Below, piece after piece: positions 1-7,684 of a DNA stretch of 64,000 nt. The position numbers and the translations under genes are program-made. Under the pieces are notes generated by a model that saw nothing but the letters and a program-made list of their open reading frames with translations, did not search any database and had not been told where the DNA came from. Origin of the DNA: Paenibacillus sp. FSL K6-3182 (GTDB lineage: Bacteria > Bacillota > Bacilli > Paenibacillales > Paenibacillaceae); the NCBI RefSeq assembly GCF_037976325.1, contig NZ_CP150265.1, forward strand, positions 5,965,001-6,029,000, in the 5' to 3' direction. How positions within the stretch are numbered: position 1 is the stretch's first letter; the number at the start of each line of letters is the position of its first letter.

Positions 1-446
1 ATATGACCAAATGGCGGGAAAGCACACAACTCATTTACTGCGTTGGCTCAAACGAGAAGATGAAGGAAAAAATGCTTGCCGATCCCCTTTTTCAGCATCC
101 TAACATTCGTATACTTGGCTTCACTCGCGAGGTGAACAAGCTGATGGATGTCTCCGATCTTCTAATTACGAAGCCTGGCGGCATGACCTGCACAGAAGGA
201 ATGAGCAAAGGAATTCCAATGCTGTTTTATGAGCCGATTCCTGGACAAGAAGAAGAGAACTGCGAATATTTTATCAATAACGGATTTGGAGAAATGCTCG
301 ATTCGAACGATACTGTCGATAAGTGGTTCAAGCTTATCCATGAGCCCTACGCTTCAGGCCAGTTTAGAGACAGCCTGCTTACCAAACGCAATCAACAATA
401 CGACCCCACGAGTTGTCCGAACGCCGTCCTGCGACTGATGCAGTGA
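1..446 (+). CDS. MGDG-synthase/UgtP-type glycosyltransferase, C-terminal fragment
   Basis: The reading frame is open at the left window edge, so only the C-terminal part (about 148 residues) is visible and the ATG at base 3 is internal. The fragment carries the GT28/MurG-like donor-site signature: TKPGGMTCTE, then GIPML, then PGQEEENCEYF. In this family these segments bind the nucleotide sugar. Known relatives sit on the cytoplasmic face of the membrane and move glucose or galactose from a UDP-sugar onto diacylglycerol, giving the glycolipid anchor of lipoteichoic acid. The acceptor cannot be read from this fragment. The stop is TGA at 444-446 and the next gene starts 83 bp later on the same strand. 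Confidence 0.75.
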   Translation, partial: MTKWRESTQLIYCVGSNEKMKEKMLADPLFQHPNIRILGFTREVNKLMDVSDLLITKPGGMTCTEGMSKGIPMLFYEPIPGQEEENCEYFINNGFGEMLDSNDTVDKWFKLIHEPYASGQFRDSLLTKRNQQYDPTSCPNAVLRLMQ

Positions 447-480
447 CGGTTTTCTTTTTAAAATAAGAATGAAGCATAAA

Positions 481-508
481 TTGTATGCCCTTATCCAAAT
501 AGTATAAC
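481..508 (+). promoter_or_regulatory. candidate sigma-A promoter of the malic enzyme gene
   Basis: A -35-like TTGTAT (481-486) and a -10-like TATAAC (503-508) are 16 bp apart and end 21 bp upstream of the malic enzyme start, just ahead of a GAAGGGAG ribosome binding site. Assigned by match to consensus only. Confidence 0.35.
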
Positions 509-529
509 TGATGAAGGGAGCTGTTTATA

Positions 530-1945
530 ATGAGTTCGAAGATGACAGACGGAAAAACGATTATTTTGAGGTTGGAAATTGATACGAATCTTGCGCAGTT
601 TGGCCGAGCAGCTACAGCAATCGAACAAGCCAAAGGCGATATTATCGCCATAGACGTCATACATACAGACAAAAACAAAAGCTTGCGCGATTTAACTGTG
701 AAAATATCGGAGCATGGCGCAGCAGAACGGCTTACGACAGCGCTGAAATCATTAGAAGGCATTCGGCTCGTTCATATATCCGACCGTACCTTCCTGCTTC
801 ATCTTGGAGGTAAAATTTCAATTCAGCCGAAAACGCCGATCCAAAACCGCGATGACTTGTCCCGTGTCTATACACCGGATGTGGCTAGAGTATGCCAAGC
901 AATCGCCGAAGAACCGTCCAAAGCTTATACGCTCACCATAAAAAGAAATATGGTTGCCGTCGTTTCCGACGGAAGCGCGGTGCTTGGCCTCGGCAATATC
1001 GGTCCGTATGCAGCTATGCCTGTCATGGAAGGCAAAGCGATGCTGTTCAAGCAATTTGCCGATGTCGATGCGTTCCCGATCTGCCTCGACACGCAGGATA
1101 CCGAAACCATCATTGCAACGATCAAAAACATTGCGCCTGCCTTTGGCGGCATTAATTTAGAGGATATTTCCTCCCCTCGCTGCTTTGAAATTGAACAAAG
1201 GTTAAAGCAGGAGCTTGATATTCCTGTCTTTCATGATGATCAGCATGGTACTGCGGTCGTATTATACGCAGGGCTGCTAAATGCGCTGAAGCTGACAAAT
1301 CGAAGCCTCCAAGAGGCTCGCATCGTTATTTGTGGAATCGGGGCAGCAGGAACCGCTTGTACAAAAATGCTGATCGCCGGAGGAGCAAAACATATTATCG
1401 GTGTGGACCGGGCTGGGATATTGTCCGCTGACTGTGTTTATGACAACCCTATGTGGCAGTGGTATGCTAATCATACTAATGAAGAGCGAATCACAGGCGG
1501 TTTAGCTGAGGCGCTAAGCGGCGCTGATGTTTTTATAGGCGTTTCGGCCGGCGGCATATTGACGCGAGAGCATATTACAACGATGGCAAAAGATCCAATC
1601 GTTTTCGCAATGGCGAATCCAGAGCCCGAAATACGCCCTGAACTAGCTGAGGATATCGTCGCTGTTTTTGCTACGGGGAGATCGGATTATCCTAATCAGA
1701 TTAACAATGTTCTCTGCTTTCCGGGAATTTTCCGTGGAGCGCTCGATAGCCGCGCTGCTACAATTAATGAAGAAATGAAGCTTGCGGCAGCAGAAGCTAT
1801 TGCCTCCGTTATAAGCGATGAAGAGCTGAGCCCAATGTATATAGTTCCTAGCGTCTTCAACACGAGAGTCGTTGAGGAAGTACGGCGACGCGTCATACAG
1901 GCTGCACAGCAAAGCGGTGTCTCTCGCCGTCAAATTCGGGAGTAG
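530..1945 (+). CDS. NAD-dependent malic enzyme with N-terminal ACT domain
   Basis: This 471-residue cytoplasmic enzyme oxidatively decarboxylates malate to pyruvate. An ACT-like domain occupies residues 10-90 and probably senses a small ligand. The malic N-domain carries Tyr114 (SRVYTPDVAR) and Lys169 (MEGKAMLFK), the usual catalytic pair, and HDDQHGTA at 235-242 supplies the metal-binding acidic residues. The NAD(P) domain begins with GIGAAG at 269-274. Length fits bacterial short malic enzymes plus an ACT module. The ATG follows GAAGGGAG at suitable spacing. It appears monocistronic, with a good terminator directly downstream. Whether NAD or NADP is preferred cannot be told from the sequence. 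Confidence 0.9.
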   Translation: MSSKMTDGKTIILRLEIDTNLAQFGRAATAIEQAKGDIIAIDVIHTDKNKSLRDLTVKISEHGAAERLTTALKSLEGIRLVHISDRTFLLHLGGKISIQPKTPIQNRDDLSRVYTPDVARVCQAIAEEPSKAYTLTIKRNMVAVVSDGSAVLGLGNIGPYAAMPVMEGKAMLFKQFADVDAFPICLDTQDTETIIATIKNIAPAFGGINLEDISSPRCFEIEQRLKQELDIPVFHDDQHGTAVVLYAGLLNALKLTNRSLQEARIVICGIGAAGTACTKMLIAGGAKHIIGVDRAGILSADCVYDNPMWQWYANHTNEERITGGLAEALSGADVFIGVSAGGILTREHITTMAKDPIVFAMANPEPEIRPELAEDIVAVFATGRSDYPNQINNVLCFPGIFRGALDSRAATINEEMKLAAAEAIASVISDEELSPMYIVPSVFNTRVVEEVRRRVIQAAQQSGVSRRQIRE

Positions 1946-1977
1946 CTGCTGCCGCTCTATATTTTGTAGTAATTTCC

Positions 1978-2011
1978 GCTCGTTTACGGCCCCCGTAACG
2001 AGCTTTTTTTT
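1978..2011 (+). terminator. Rho-independent terminator after the malic enzyme gene
   Basis: GCTCGTTTACGG and CCGTAACGAGC form a GC-rich hairpin with one bulged base, followed by a run of T (2004-2011). Confidence 0.85.
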
Positions 2012-2207
2012 ATTTCTAGCAACGTTAATTTTTCTAAATCATCAATAATCATAAGAATTGAAAATGCTTGGGGGGAATATTCTGAAAAAGACGTTGAAAC
2101 CTGTAAGCAGGTTATCACGTATTCGTTCTTAAGCACTTGGTCTAGAGGAACTAGAGAAGCGGAAATGAAACACATGACAAGTATCATCTTCTTAAGCGAA
2201 AAAATTA

Positions 2208-2244
2208 TGCTATAATTAAAATATCAAGCGCTAAAGCGCTTTTT
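2208..2244 (+). promoter_or_regulatory. extended -10 promoter and adjoining inverted repeat before the DedA-like gene
   Basis: The 336-bp gap 2012-2347 has no convincing gene. It holds TGCTATAAT (2208-2216), an extended -10 element without a clear -35. The perfect inverted repeat AAGCGC-TAAA-GCGCTT (2226-2241) lies at the expected transcript start and is followed by TTT. It could be an operator or a short attenuator. A second small inverted repeat, AACCTG-TAAG-CAGGTT, lies at 2098-2113. Confidence 0.45.
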
Positions 2245-2347
2245 CAACAAGCTGCAGCATATGTTAGCATAAGTGGAATTTACACACGGTATATTTCGTA
2301 AAAGCAGGCTTTATGTGCAGGTTAGTTGATGGAAAGGGAGCCTGGTA

Positions 2348-2992
2348 ATGTTTCAAGCCGTAGTCGATTTTTTAAAGGATTTCGGTCCACTCGGATTGTT
2401 TATTCATTCGTTTCTAGACGCAGTTATATTTCCCATTCCTGCTTTTTTTCTTCAAGTTTCATTAAGCATACTTAATCCATCTACAGCATTATGGCTGGCC
2501 ACTGTGGGCTATATCGCCTGCCTCCTAGGTACACCTGTCGGGTATTATTTGGGAAAGATTATGGGCAAATCCGTTCTATATAAATTTCTAAAAAAAGAAT
2601 GGATCGATGCCGCTACGGATAAGTTTCAGAAAAATGGCGAAGCAGCCATTCTTATCGGCTCTTTCACACCTATTCCATTCAAAGTATTTACAATATTGTC
2701 TGGTTGCTTAAATTTCCCTCTTTGGAGATTAATCGGTTACGCAGCAATTGGCCGGGGCTTAAAGTTCTATATTGTTGGATCATTATTTTATTTCTACGGA
2801 CGCGCTGCGGAAAGCATGGTTAAGGATGTTTCCTTGTATATTTTTTTAGGAGCCGTGCCTATTCTCATTGTTTATCTTTTACTTCGCAAGAGACGTAACA
2901 AGAAGAAAGCGCTCGAGGACAAAGAAGCTGAAGCAGTCCAGAACGAACAAATTAAACATAACGATAATGCAAAAATTCAAATAGATTCATAA
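2348..2992 (+). CDS. YqaA/DedA-type VTT-domain membrane protein
   Basis: A 214-residue integral membrane protein of the DedA/VTT (SNARE-associated) superfamily. It has the membrane-embedded glycine-rich stretch GTPVGYYLGKIMGK near residue 60 and the FTPIPFKVFTILSG segment near 112, matching the conserved proline turn of the family. Several hydrophobic helices follow, with a basic and then acidic cytoplasmic tail from residue 180. Family members are linked to lipid scrambling or flipping and to membrane homeostasis; the substrate here is unknown. ATG at 2348 follows GAAAGGGAG. It is a single gene between its own promoter region and a strong bidirectional terminator. Confidence 0.8.
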   Translation: MFQAVVDFLKDFGPLGLFIHSFLDAVIFPIPAFFLQVSLSILNPSTALWLATVGYIACLLGTPVGYYLGKIMGKSVLYKFLKKEWIDAATDKFQKNGEAAILIGSFTPIPFKVFTILSGCLNFPLWRLIGYAAIGRGLKFYIVGSLFYFYGRAAESMVKDVSLYIFLGAVPILIVYLLLRKRRNKKKALEDKEAEAVQNEQIKHNDNAKIQIDS

Positions 2993-3010
2993 GCAATTTC
3001 ATACAGATGT

Positions 3011-3049
3011 AAAAAAGCCAGTTAGGATTAAATCCTAACTGGCTTTTTT
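3011..3049. terminator. bidirectional terminator
   Basis: A long, essentially perfect stem (AAGCCAGTTAGGATT paired with AATCCTAACTGGCTT) is flanked by A6 on the left and T6 on the right. It can terminate both the DedA-like gene and the convergent NlpC/P60 gene. Confidence 0.9.
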
Positions 3050-3053
3050 GAGG

Positions 3054-4082
3054 TTACAACGCGCTTCCACCGAACAGAATACGATACTCCCAATGTGTAC
3101 CTTCAATACTGCTGACGGTAACGCCGCCCCCCTCTTTCGAATACGTATGCAATACTTTGCCGTCTCCCAAATAAATCCCGTCATGAGTAATCGTAGCTTT
3201 AGATTTATCAATTCCATTATAGGCTGATGCCTTCGTTCCTTTATAGGACATAAAGAATACGATATCACCGCGTTTCAACTGCTTCCAGTTGGTCGTAATC
3301 GAACCTTTATCCTTTACGTACTGACCTTGCTGACGAGAGTCAGCCGGGAGCTTCAGAGAGACGCCATCAAGAAAGGCTTGTCTCACGAAATCGGAGCAAT
3401 CAAAAGTTGTCGTCGTGTTGCGATCAGAACTGTATTCATAAGGGGTGCCTAAATACTTCATCCCTGCAGCTATGATTTTCTCAACCTGCTTATCTTTTGA
3501 TACATCAGGATTCGTAACTGTTCCGCCGCCATTGCCGCCCGTGTTCCCCCCCGTATTCCCACCAGGAATAGTCCCAGTTACTTTCAAGTAGGAAGAATCT
3601 GTGCTTACATAGCCGCGAACACCGCTGCCATCCTTCACTTCATACCAATAGCTGTTTGTCTTTTCTACGATAGTTACCTGCTCACCTTTCTTCAAATATC
3701 GAATGCGTTCACCCGATGTCGATGCCGCCTTTCGGAAAGAAACAGAAGATAGAGCGACTGCATTGCCGTCTTGTGCAGGAACCGAGGTTTGAAGCTCAAT
3801 ATACTGTGATGAGGTTGATATGTAACCTTGCTTACCCGAAGAATCTGCTACTTTATACCAATATGAATTAACCTTCTCCATCACCGTAATTTGTTCGCCT
3901 TTCTTTAAACTGCGAATAATGGATGCTGATGTCGAAGGTGATGTGCGCATATTTACGCTCGATTGTACCTCTGCTGCTTGTGTTGTCTGAGCCGCCAGCG
4001 CTGCTGGAACTGAAAGTGAACTAAACAATAATGCTGCCGTTAACGTTGCTGTTGCCATCCTTTTTTTCATGCTGTGTTGCAA
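3054..4082 (-). CDS. secreted SH3b-SH3b-NlpC/P60 cell-wall hydrolase
   Basis: A 342-residue exported peptidoglycan hydrolase. A signal peptide (AATLTAALLF-like core, cleavage near the ALAA at 28-31) precedes two bacterial SH3 domains, at about 36-97 and 107-168. A Gly/Asn/Thr linker (173-190) leads to a C-terminal NlpC/P60 domain. Its catalytic Cys is C229 (FDCSDFV), the His is H300 (THDGIYLG) and H312 fits the third polar residue. Such enzymes cut D-Glu-to-diaminopimelate bonds in wall peptides. The TTG at 4082 is preferred because AAGGAGG lies 8 nt upstream of it; the ATG four codons on would be too far from that site. Confidence 0.9.
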   Translation of the reverse strand: MQHSMKKRMATATLTAALLFSSLSVPAALAAQTTQAAEVQSSVNMRTSPSTSASIIRSLKKGEQITVMEKVNSYWYKVADSSGKQGYISTSSQYIELQTSVPAQDGNAVALSSVSFRKAASTSGERIRYLKKGEQVTIVEKTNSYWYEVKDGSGVRGYVSTDSSYLKVTGTIPGGNTGGNTGGNGGGTVTNPDVSKDKQVEKIIAAGMKYLGTPYEYSSDRNTTTTFDCSDFVRQAFLDGVSLKLPADSRQQGQYVKDKGSITTNWKQLKRGDIVFFMSYKGTKASAYNGIDKSKATITHDGIYLGDGKVLHTYSKEGGGVTVSSIEGTHWEYRILFGGSAL

Positions 4083-4232
4083 TCCTTACGCCTCCTTGGT
4101 GTGTAAACAGTTTAAGTTTCACGGTTCTGCTTCATTGTAAATTCGATTAGATTAGACAAGTATCGACCAAAAAGCCTATTTAACCCCTCTTTGTAATAGG
4201 TTTTAAGAACCATAAAATCGTCGTATGCACAC

Positions 4233-4263
4233 AAAAAAAAGACATCCCAATTAAGAGAATGCC
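4233..4263 (-). terminator. possible terminator after the cation exporter gene
   Basis: On the minus strand GGCATTC and GGATGTC can pair, with two G-T pairs, and are followed by eight T. This is the only structured element in the 337-bp gap 4083-4419, where I see no gene. Confidence 0.45.
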
Positions 4264-4419
4264 TTAGTACCTAAATTAACTTGAAATTTACTCCATCACT
4301 GCAACTAAATTGTATGATTTTCATGTAAAGAGTAGGTCTTTTGGCAGAATCATCCTTTCATGCCATTTGAACCATGAATTATGGTTTTGAACTCATTTGG
4401 CAACAATTACCGATTGGAT

Positions 4420-5325
4420 TTAATGATTTTCTGGCTTGTTTGCCCCTGTATTCTCGATTAGCTCATCGGGCTCAACGTGAACATGTATGCTCATTATGTT
4501 ATGCTTCCTGCTCATTCGACGCTCGATTTCGTCACTTATTTGATGGCTTTCGATCAATGTAAGCTCGGGATCAACCTGAACGATTACATCGACAAGTACA
4601 TGACTGCCATGTACTCTAGCTTTAATATCCTTAATCGATTTAACGCCTTTCGTTTTGGCAATTGTTGAACTTAGAGAGGACAGCTCATTCTCATCAAAGC
4701 CGTCCGTAAGCGCATGCGTGGAGCTATAAAAGATTTCCCAAGCCGTTTTACATATGATAATACCTACAGCTATTGCCGCTACAGGATCAAGCCATGGCAA
4801 GCCAAATTGTGATCCTATAATACCGATAGCTGCCCCTATGCTCACAAGAGCATCTGACAAGTTATCCTTAGCCGCCGCTAATAAAGCTTGATTGTTAATT
4901 CGGAGGGCCAGCCTTCGATTATATATATAAACCCCGCCCATACATGCCGCAGCAAATAAAGCAATCCATGCTGTCATTAGATTAGGTATATGATGATTAG
5001 CAGCAAACAAGGATTTTACCGCACTGATCAATACTTGGATGCCCACCGTCGCCATAATGAACGAAGCGATAAGTGCTGCAATGGTCTCCGCTCGAAAATG
5101 TCCGTATGGATGATCCTTATCCGGCGGCTTCTGTGAAATTCGCAATCCAATCAGTACGGCTACTGACGCAACAATATCCGTAAGGTTGTTATAGCCGTCT
5201 GCAACGAGTGCTCCAGATACGAACCAGTAGCCTGCTCCGAGTTTGATGGCGGATAATCCCAAATAGGCGCCTATACTGACCCAAGCACCCTTCTCGCCCT
5301 GTTTAATCTCATCATACTGATTCAG
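4420..5325 (-). CDS. cation diffusion facilitator (Mn2+ exporter-like), apparent CTG start
   Basis: A CDF-family metal/proton antiporter of the cytoplasmic membrane. The body has the family pattern: helix II with NNLTD (Asn46...Asp50), the loop HPYGHFRAE, helix V with DNLSD (Asp154...Asp158), and a C-terminal cytoplasmic ferredoxin-like domain ending in HVHVEPDE. An N-x3-D plus D-x3-D site is the arrangement described for manganese CDF exporters, whereas zinc members carry His in helix V, so Mn2+ is inferred. A TTG at 5262 would cut off helix I. Coding similarity continues 21 codons further to CTG at 5325, eight bases after GGGGGG, and no ATG/GTG/TTG lies between it and the upstream stop. Confidence 0.82.
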   Translation of the reverse strand: MNQYDEIKQGEKGAWVSIGAYLGLSAIKLGAGYWFVSGALVADGYNNLTDIVASVAVLIGLRISQKPPDKDHPYGHFRAETIAALIASFIMATVGIQVLISAVKSLFAANHHIPNLMTAWIALFAAACMGGVYIYNRRLALRINNQALLAAAKDNLSDALVSIGAAIGIIGSQFGLPWLDPVAAIAVGIIICKTAWEIFYSSTHALTDGFDENELSSLSSTIAKTKGVKSIKDIKARVHGSHVLVDVIVQVDPELTLIESHQISDEIERRMSRKHNIMSIHVHVEPDELIENTGANKPENH

Positions 5326-5433
5326 CTTAAATACCCCCCAAGCAATAAAATATGTATTTTAAAACCATCCAACTAACCTATCGGTATCATTTTCGAACGA
5401 TCATATCCTAATTAACTTACCCGTTATTATAAG

Positions 5434-5462
5434 AAAAAAACAGCCGGTATAAGAACCGACTG
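5434..5462 (-). terminator. terminator after the iron-siderophore lipoprotein gene
   Basis: On the minus strand CAGTCGGT-TCTTAT-ACCGGCTG forms an 8-bp stem and is followed by seven T. Confidence 0.8.
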
Positions 5463-5479
5463 CTTTAAAAAGCGACTAT

Positions 5480-6478
5480 TTAGTTAATTTCATAAATCTT
5501 ATAAATTTCATCAAGCATTAGATTAGCTGCAATGACGCCGCCGGCTGTATTCCAGATCGCATCGCTCACTCTAATCGCTTTATTATTTTTTACAACTTGA
5601 AGGCTTTGCCACAATGGATCCTTCAACATCTCTTCTTCCATCTTCGTTCCTTTGCCATCACCTGTTTCATAAGTGAAGTAGAACAACATGTCAGCATCTA
5701 CTTCCGGCAAACGTTCTTTCGTAATTTCCTCAACGAATGTATCTTTATATTTTTGATTGTCTGGACGTGTAATTCCAAGCTTCGAGAATGCAATCCCTGT
5801 AAAAGTATCCTCTAAGTAAATGCGCGTTTTTCCCGCCATAAACCGAACGACTGACACCTTCTGGTTGAGCTTGTCGCCAGCTTTACTTTTAAAGTCTGCT
5901 GCACGGTTGTCATAGTCGGCAATGATTTTTTCGCCATCAGCTTTCTTGCCGATCGCATCAGCATATAGCATGAAATTAGACTGCCAAGCACCACGAAGCG
6001 TTTCAGAAAACACAGTAGGTGCAATAGCCTTAAGCTGATCATAAACTTTCTCTTGGCGCAATTTATTACCAATAATAAGATCAGGTTTTAGGCTTGCAAT
6101 CAGCTCGATGTTAGGCTGACTCTCTTCACCTACAACGGTAACACCTTCCATATCCGCTTTGATGTGGTCATACCATGGGTCGCCTGTCCAAGATTTCACC
6201 GCGCCTACCGGTTTAATGCCAAGTGCCAGCAACGCTTCTGTTCCTTCGTTAGATAATACGACGATACGAGTTGGATTACCTTCTATTTTGGTCTCGCCCA
6301 TAGCATGCGTAATTACTCTCATGTCTTCTTTCTTCGACGCGTTCGTTCCTTCTGTCGCCGATGAATTGCCTTCGTTATTTTTTGAACCGGATTGTCCGCA
6401 TCCCGAAACAATTACGGCTAGTGCAAGCAATAGGGCGGATGCTGTCCAAGTAAATTTCTTCTTTAATGCATAAGACAT
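5480..6478 (-). CDS. iron-siderophore ABC transporter substrate-binding lipoprotein
   Basis: A 332-residue FecB/FhuD-type (cluster 8) binding protein. The N-terminus has Lys residues, a hydrophobic core and the lipobox VSGC with Cys27, so it is lipidated on the outer membrane face. An acidic/Ser/Asn linker leads to the two-lobed binding domain, with typical segments such as RIVVLSNEGTEALLALGIKP and IELIASLKPDLIIGNK. Start is ATG at 6478 after GGGGAG. The gene is divergent from the permease-permease-ATPase operon and shares a Fur-box-containing control region with it. Its likely role is to deliver ferric siderophore to those permeases. The ligand class (catecholate or hydroxamate) cannot be told. 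Confidence 0.9.
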   Translation of the reverse strand: MSYALKKKFTWTASALLLALAVIVSGCGQSGSKNNEGNSSATEGTNASKKEDMRVITHAMGETKIEGNPTRIVVLSNEGTEALLALGIKPVGAVKSWTGDPWYDHIKADMEGVTVVGEESQPNIELIASLKPDLIIGNKLRQEKVYDQLKAIAPTVFSETLRGAWQSNFMLYADAIGKKADGEKIIADYDNRAADFKSKAGDKLNQKVSVVRFMAGKTRIYLEDTFTGIAFSKLGITRPDNQKYKDTFVEEITKERLPEVDADMLFYFTYETGDGKGTKMEEEMLKDPLWQSLQVVKNNKAIRVSDAIWNTAGGVIAANLMLDEIYKIYEIN

Positions 6479-6497
6479 TTTTTTCTCCCCTTCATGT

Positions 6498-6512
6498 TGA
6501 AAATCATTCTCA
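6498..6512. promoter_or_regulatory. Fur box in the leader of the binding-protein gene
   Basis: TGAAAATCATTCTCA matches the 7-1-7 Fur consensus TGATAATNATTATCA at 13 of 15 positions. It lies downstream of the minus-strand -10 element, where bound Fur-Fe would block transcription of the lipoprotein gene. Confidence 0.75.
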
Positions 6513-6529
6513 GTTTTATTACAAACGAA

Positions 6530-6558
6530 ACTATACCAGCCATCTAAAACAAAGTCAA
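6530..6558 (-). promoter_or_regulatory. sigma-A promoter of the binding-protein gene
   Basis: On the minus strand TTGACT (6553-6558) and TATAGT (6530-6535) are separated by exactly 17 bp, about 50 bp upstream of the start codon and between the two Fur boxes. Confidence 0.65.
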
Positions 6559-6563
6559 TAACT

Positions 6564-6582
6564 GTTGATAATGATTTTCAAC
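6564..6582. promoter_or_regulatory. Fur box between the divergent promoters
   Basis: GTTGATAATGATTTTCAAC contains TGATAATGATTTTCA, 14 of 15 to the Fur 7-1-7 consensus, within a 19-bp imperfect palindrome. It is a few bases from both -35 elements, so one site could repress both directions. Confidence 0.8.
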
Positions 6583-6586
6583 TTCA

Positions 6587-6615
6587 TTGACACTATGTAC
6601 ATGATCCCCTAAAAT
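6587..6615 (+). promoter_or_regulatory. sigma-A promoter of the permease-permease-ATPase operon
   Basis: A consensus TTGACA (6587-6592), a 17-bp spacer and TAAAAT (6610-6615) lie about 60 bp upstream of the first permease start. Confidence 0.7.
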
Positions 6616-6675
6616 GTTTTAGTAGTCCTAAATCATGAATACCCTTCACAATTGACATCAAGGAAAGAGGAAATT

Positions 6676-7683
6676 ATGAGTACATTATTACATACACGAG
6701 CCCAGAAAATAATAGGGCTGATAACCGGCTTGCTCCTCTTTGCTGCTGGTATCGTTTGCAGCATCGCTTTTGGAGTAACGAATATTAGCTGGCGCACGAT
6801 TTTAGCTTCATTTACCGCATTTGATGGCTCTCAGGAGCAGCTCATCATTCAAACGGCTAGAGTGCCGCGCGCGTTTATCGCAGCCGCAGTCGGAGCGAGT
6901 CTAGCTGTAGCTGGCTCACTCATGCAGGGAATTACCCGCAATCAGCTTGCTTCTCCGAGCATATTTGGCGTGAATTCAGGAGCCGCTTTCTTCATCGTCA
7001 TCGGCTCTGCCTTTTTCGGAGCTAGCGGCATGACGACTTTTGCAACGCTAGCGTTTGTAGGAGCAGCCTTTACAGTGACTCTCGTTTACTCGCTTGGCTC
7101 GATCGGCAACGATGGTTTGACACCGCTGAAGGTTACGCTTGCCGGCGCTGCTATGACTGCTTTCTTCTCTTCGCTCACGCTGGGAGTATTGCTTACAAGC
7201 GGCCAAACATTTGATCAGGTGCTTTATTGGTTTGTCGGATCCGTCTCAGGACGCGACATGAACATCTTTACAGCCGCTGCTCCATATATGGGTATTGCCC
7301 TGATAGCGGCCATCGTGCTTGCAAGACATATGAACGTGCTGGCGCTTGGAGAAGACGTCGCTGTAGGATTAGGCCAAAAAACCGTCTATATTAAATTAGC
7401 AGCTGGAATTATTATCGTTCTGCTCGCAGGCGGCTCGGTCTCTATGGCTGGTCCTATTGCTTTCGTTGGCATTATTATTCCTCATCTAATGCGTTATTTA
7501 GTTGGCATTGACTACCGCTGGGTTATTCCATACTGCGCGGTGTTTGGCGGCATATTGCTGCTTGCTGCTGATATCGGATCAAGATATATTTCATTTCCGA
7601 AGGAAGTGCCCGTCGGCATTATGACTGCAATTATTGGTGTTCCTTTCTTCGTGTTTATCGCTAGAAGAGGAGGCCAATCCTAA
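6676..7683 (+). CDS. iron-siderophore ABC transporter permease (FecCD family), first subunit
   Basis: A FecCD/BtuC-type membrane subunit of about 335 residues with roughly ten hydrophobic helices. Typical family segments are RVPRAFIAAAVGASLAVAGSLMQGITRN near the N-terminus and GPIAFVGIIIPHLMRYLVG toward the C-terminus, the latter forming the contact with the ATPase. ATG at 6676 is chosen because AGGAAAGAGG ends five bases before it; a TTG eight codons upstream has no ribosome binding site. The second permease follows after one base, so the two subunits are very likely co-translated and form a heterodimeric pore for the ferric-siderophore complex. Confidence 0.9.
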   Translation: MSTLLHTRAQKIIGLITGLLLFAAGIVCSIAFGVTNISWRTILASFTAFDGSQEQLIIQTARVPRAFIAAAVGASLAVAGSLMQGITRNQLASPSIFGVNSGAAFFIVIGSAFFGASGMTTFATLAFVGAAFTVTLVYSLGSIGNDGLTPLKVTLAGAAMTAFFSSLTLGVLLTSGQTFDQVLYWFVGSVSGRDMNIFTAAAPYMGIALIAAIVLARHMNVLALGEDVAVGLGQKTVYIKLAAGIIIVLLAGGSVSMAGPIAFVGIIIPHLMRYLVGIDYRWVIPYCAVFGGILLLAADIGSRYISFPKEVPVGIMTAIIGVPFFVFIARRGGQS

Positions 7684-7684
7684 T

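Noticed and set aside
1984..2187. Minus-strand ORF of 67 codons in the gap before the DedA-like gene
   Set aside because: No ribosome binding site, overlaps the malic enzyme terminator, and the protein shows no recognisable pattern.
2231..2245. cre site within the inverted repeat before the DedA-like gene
   Set aside because: The AAAGCGCTTT core is similar, but the flanking positions fail the cre consensus at several bases.
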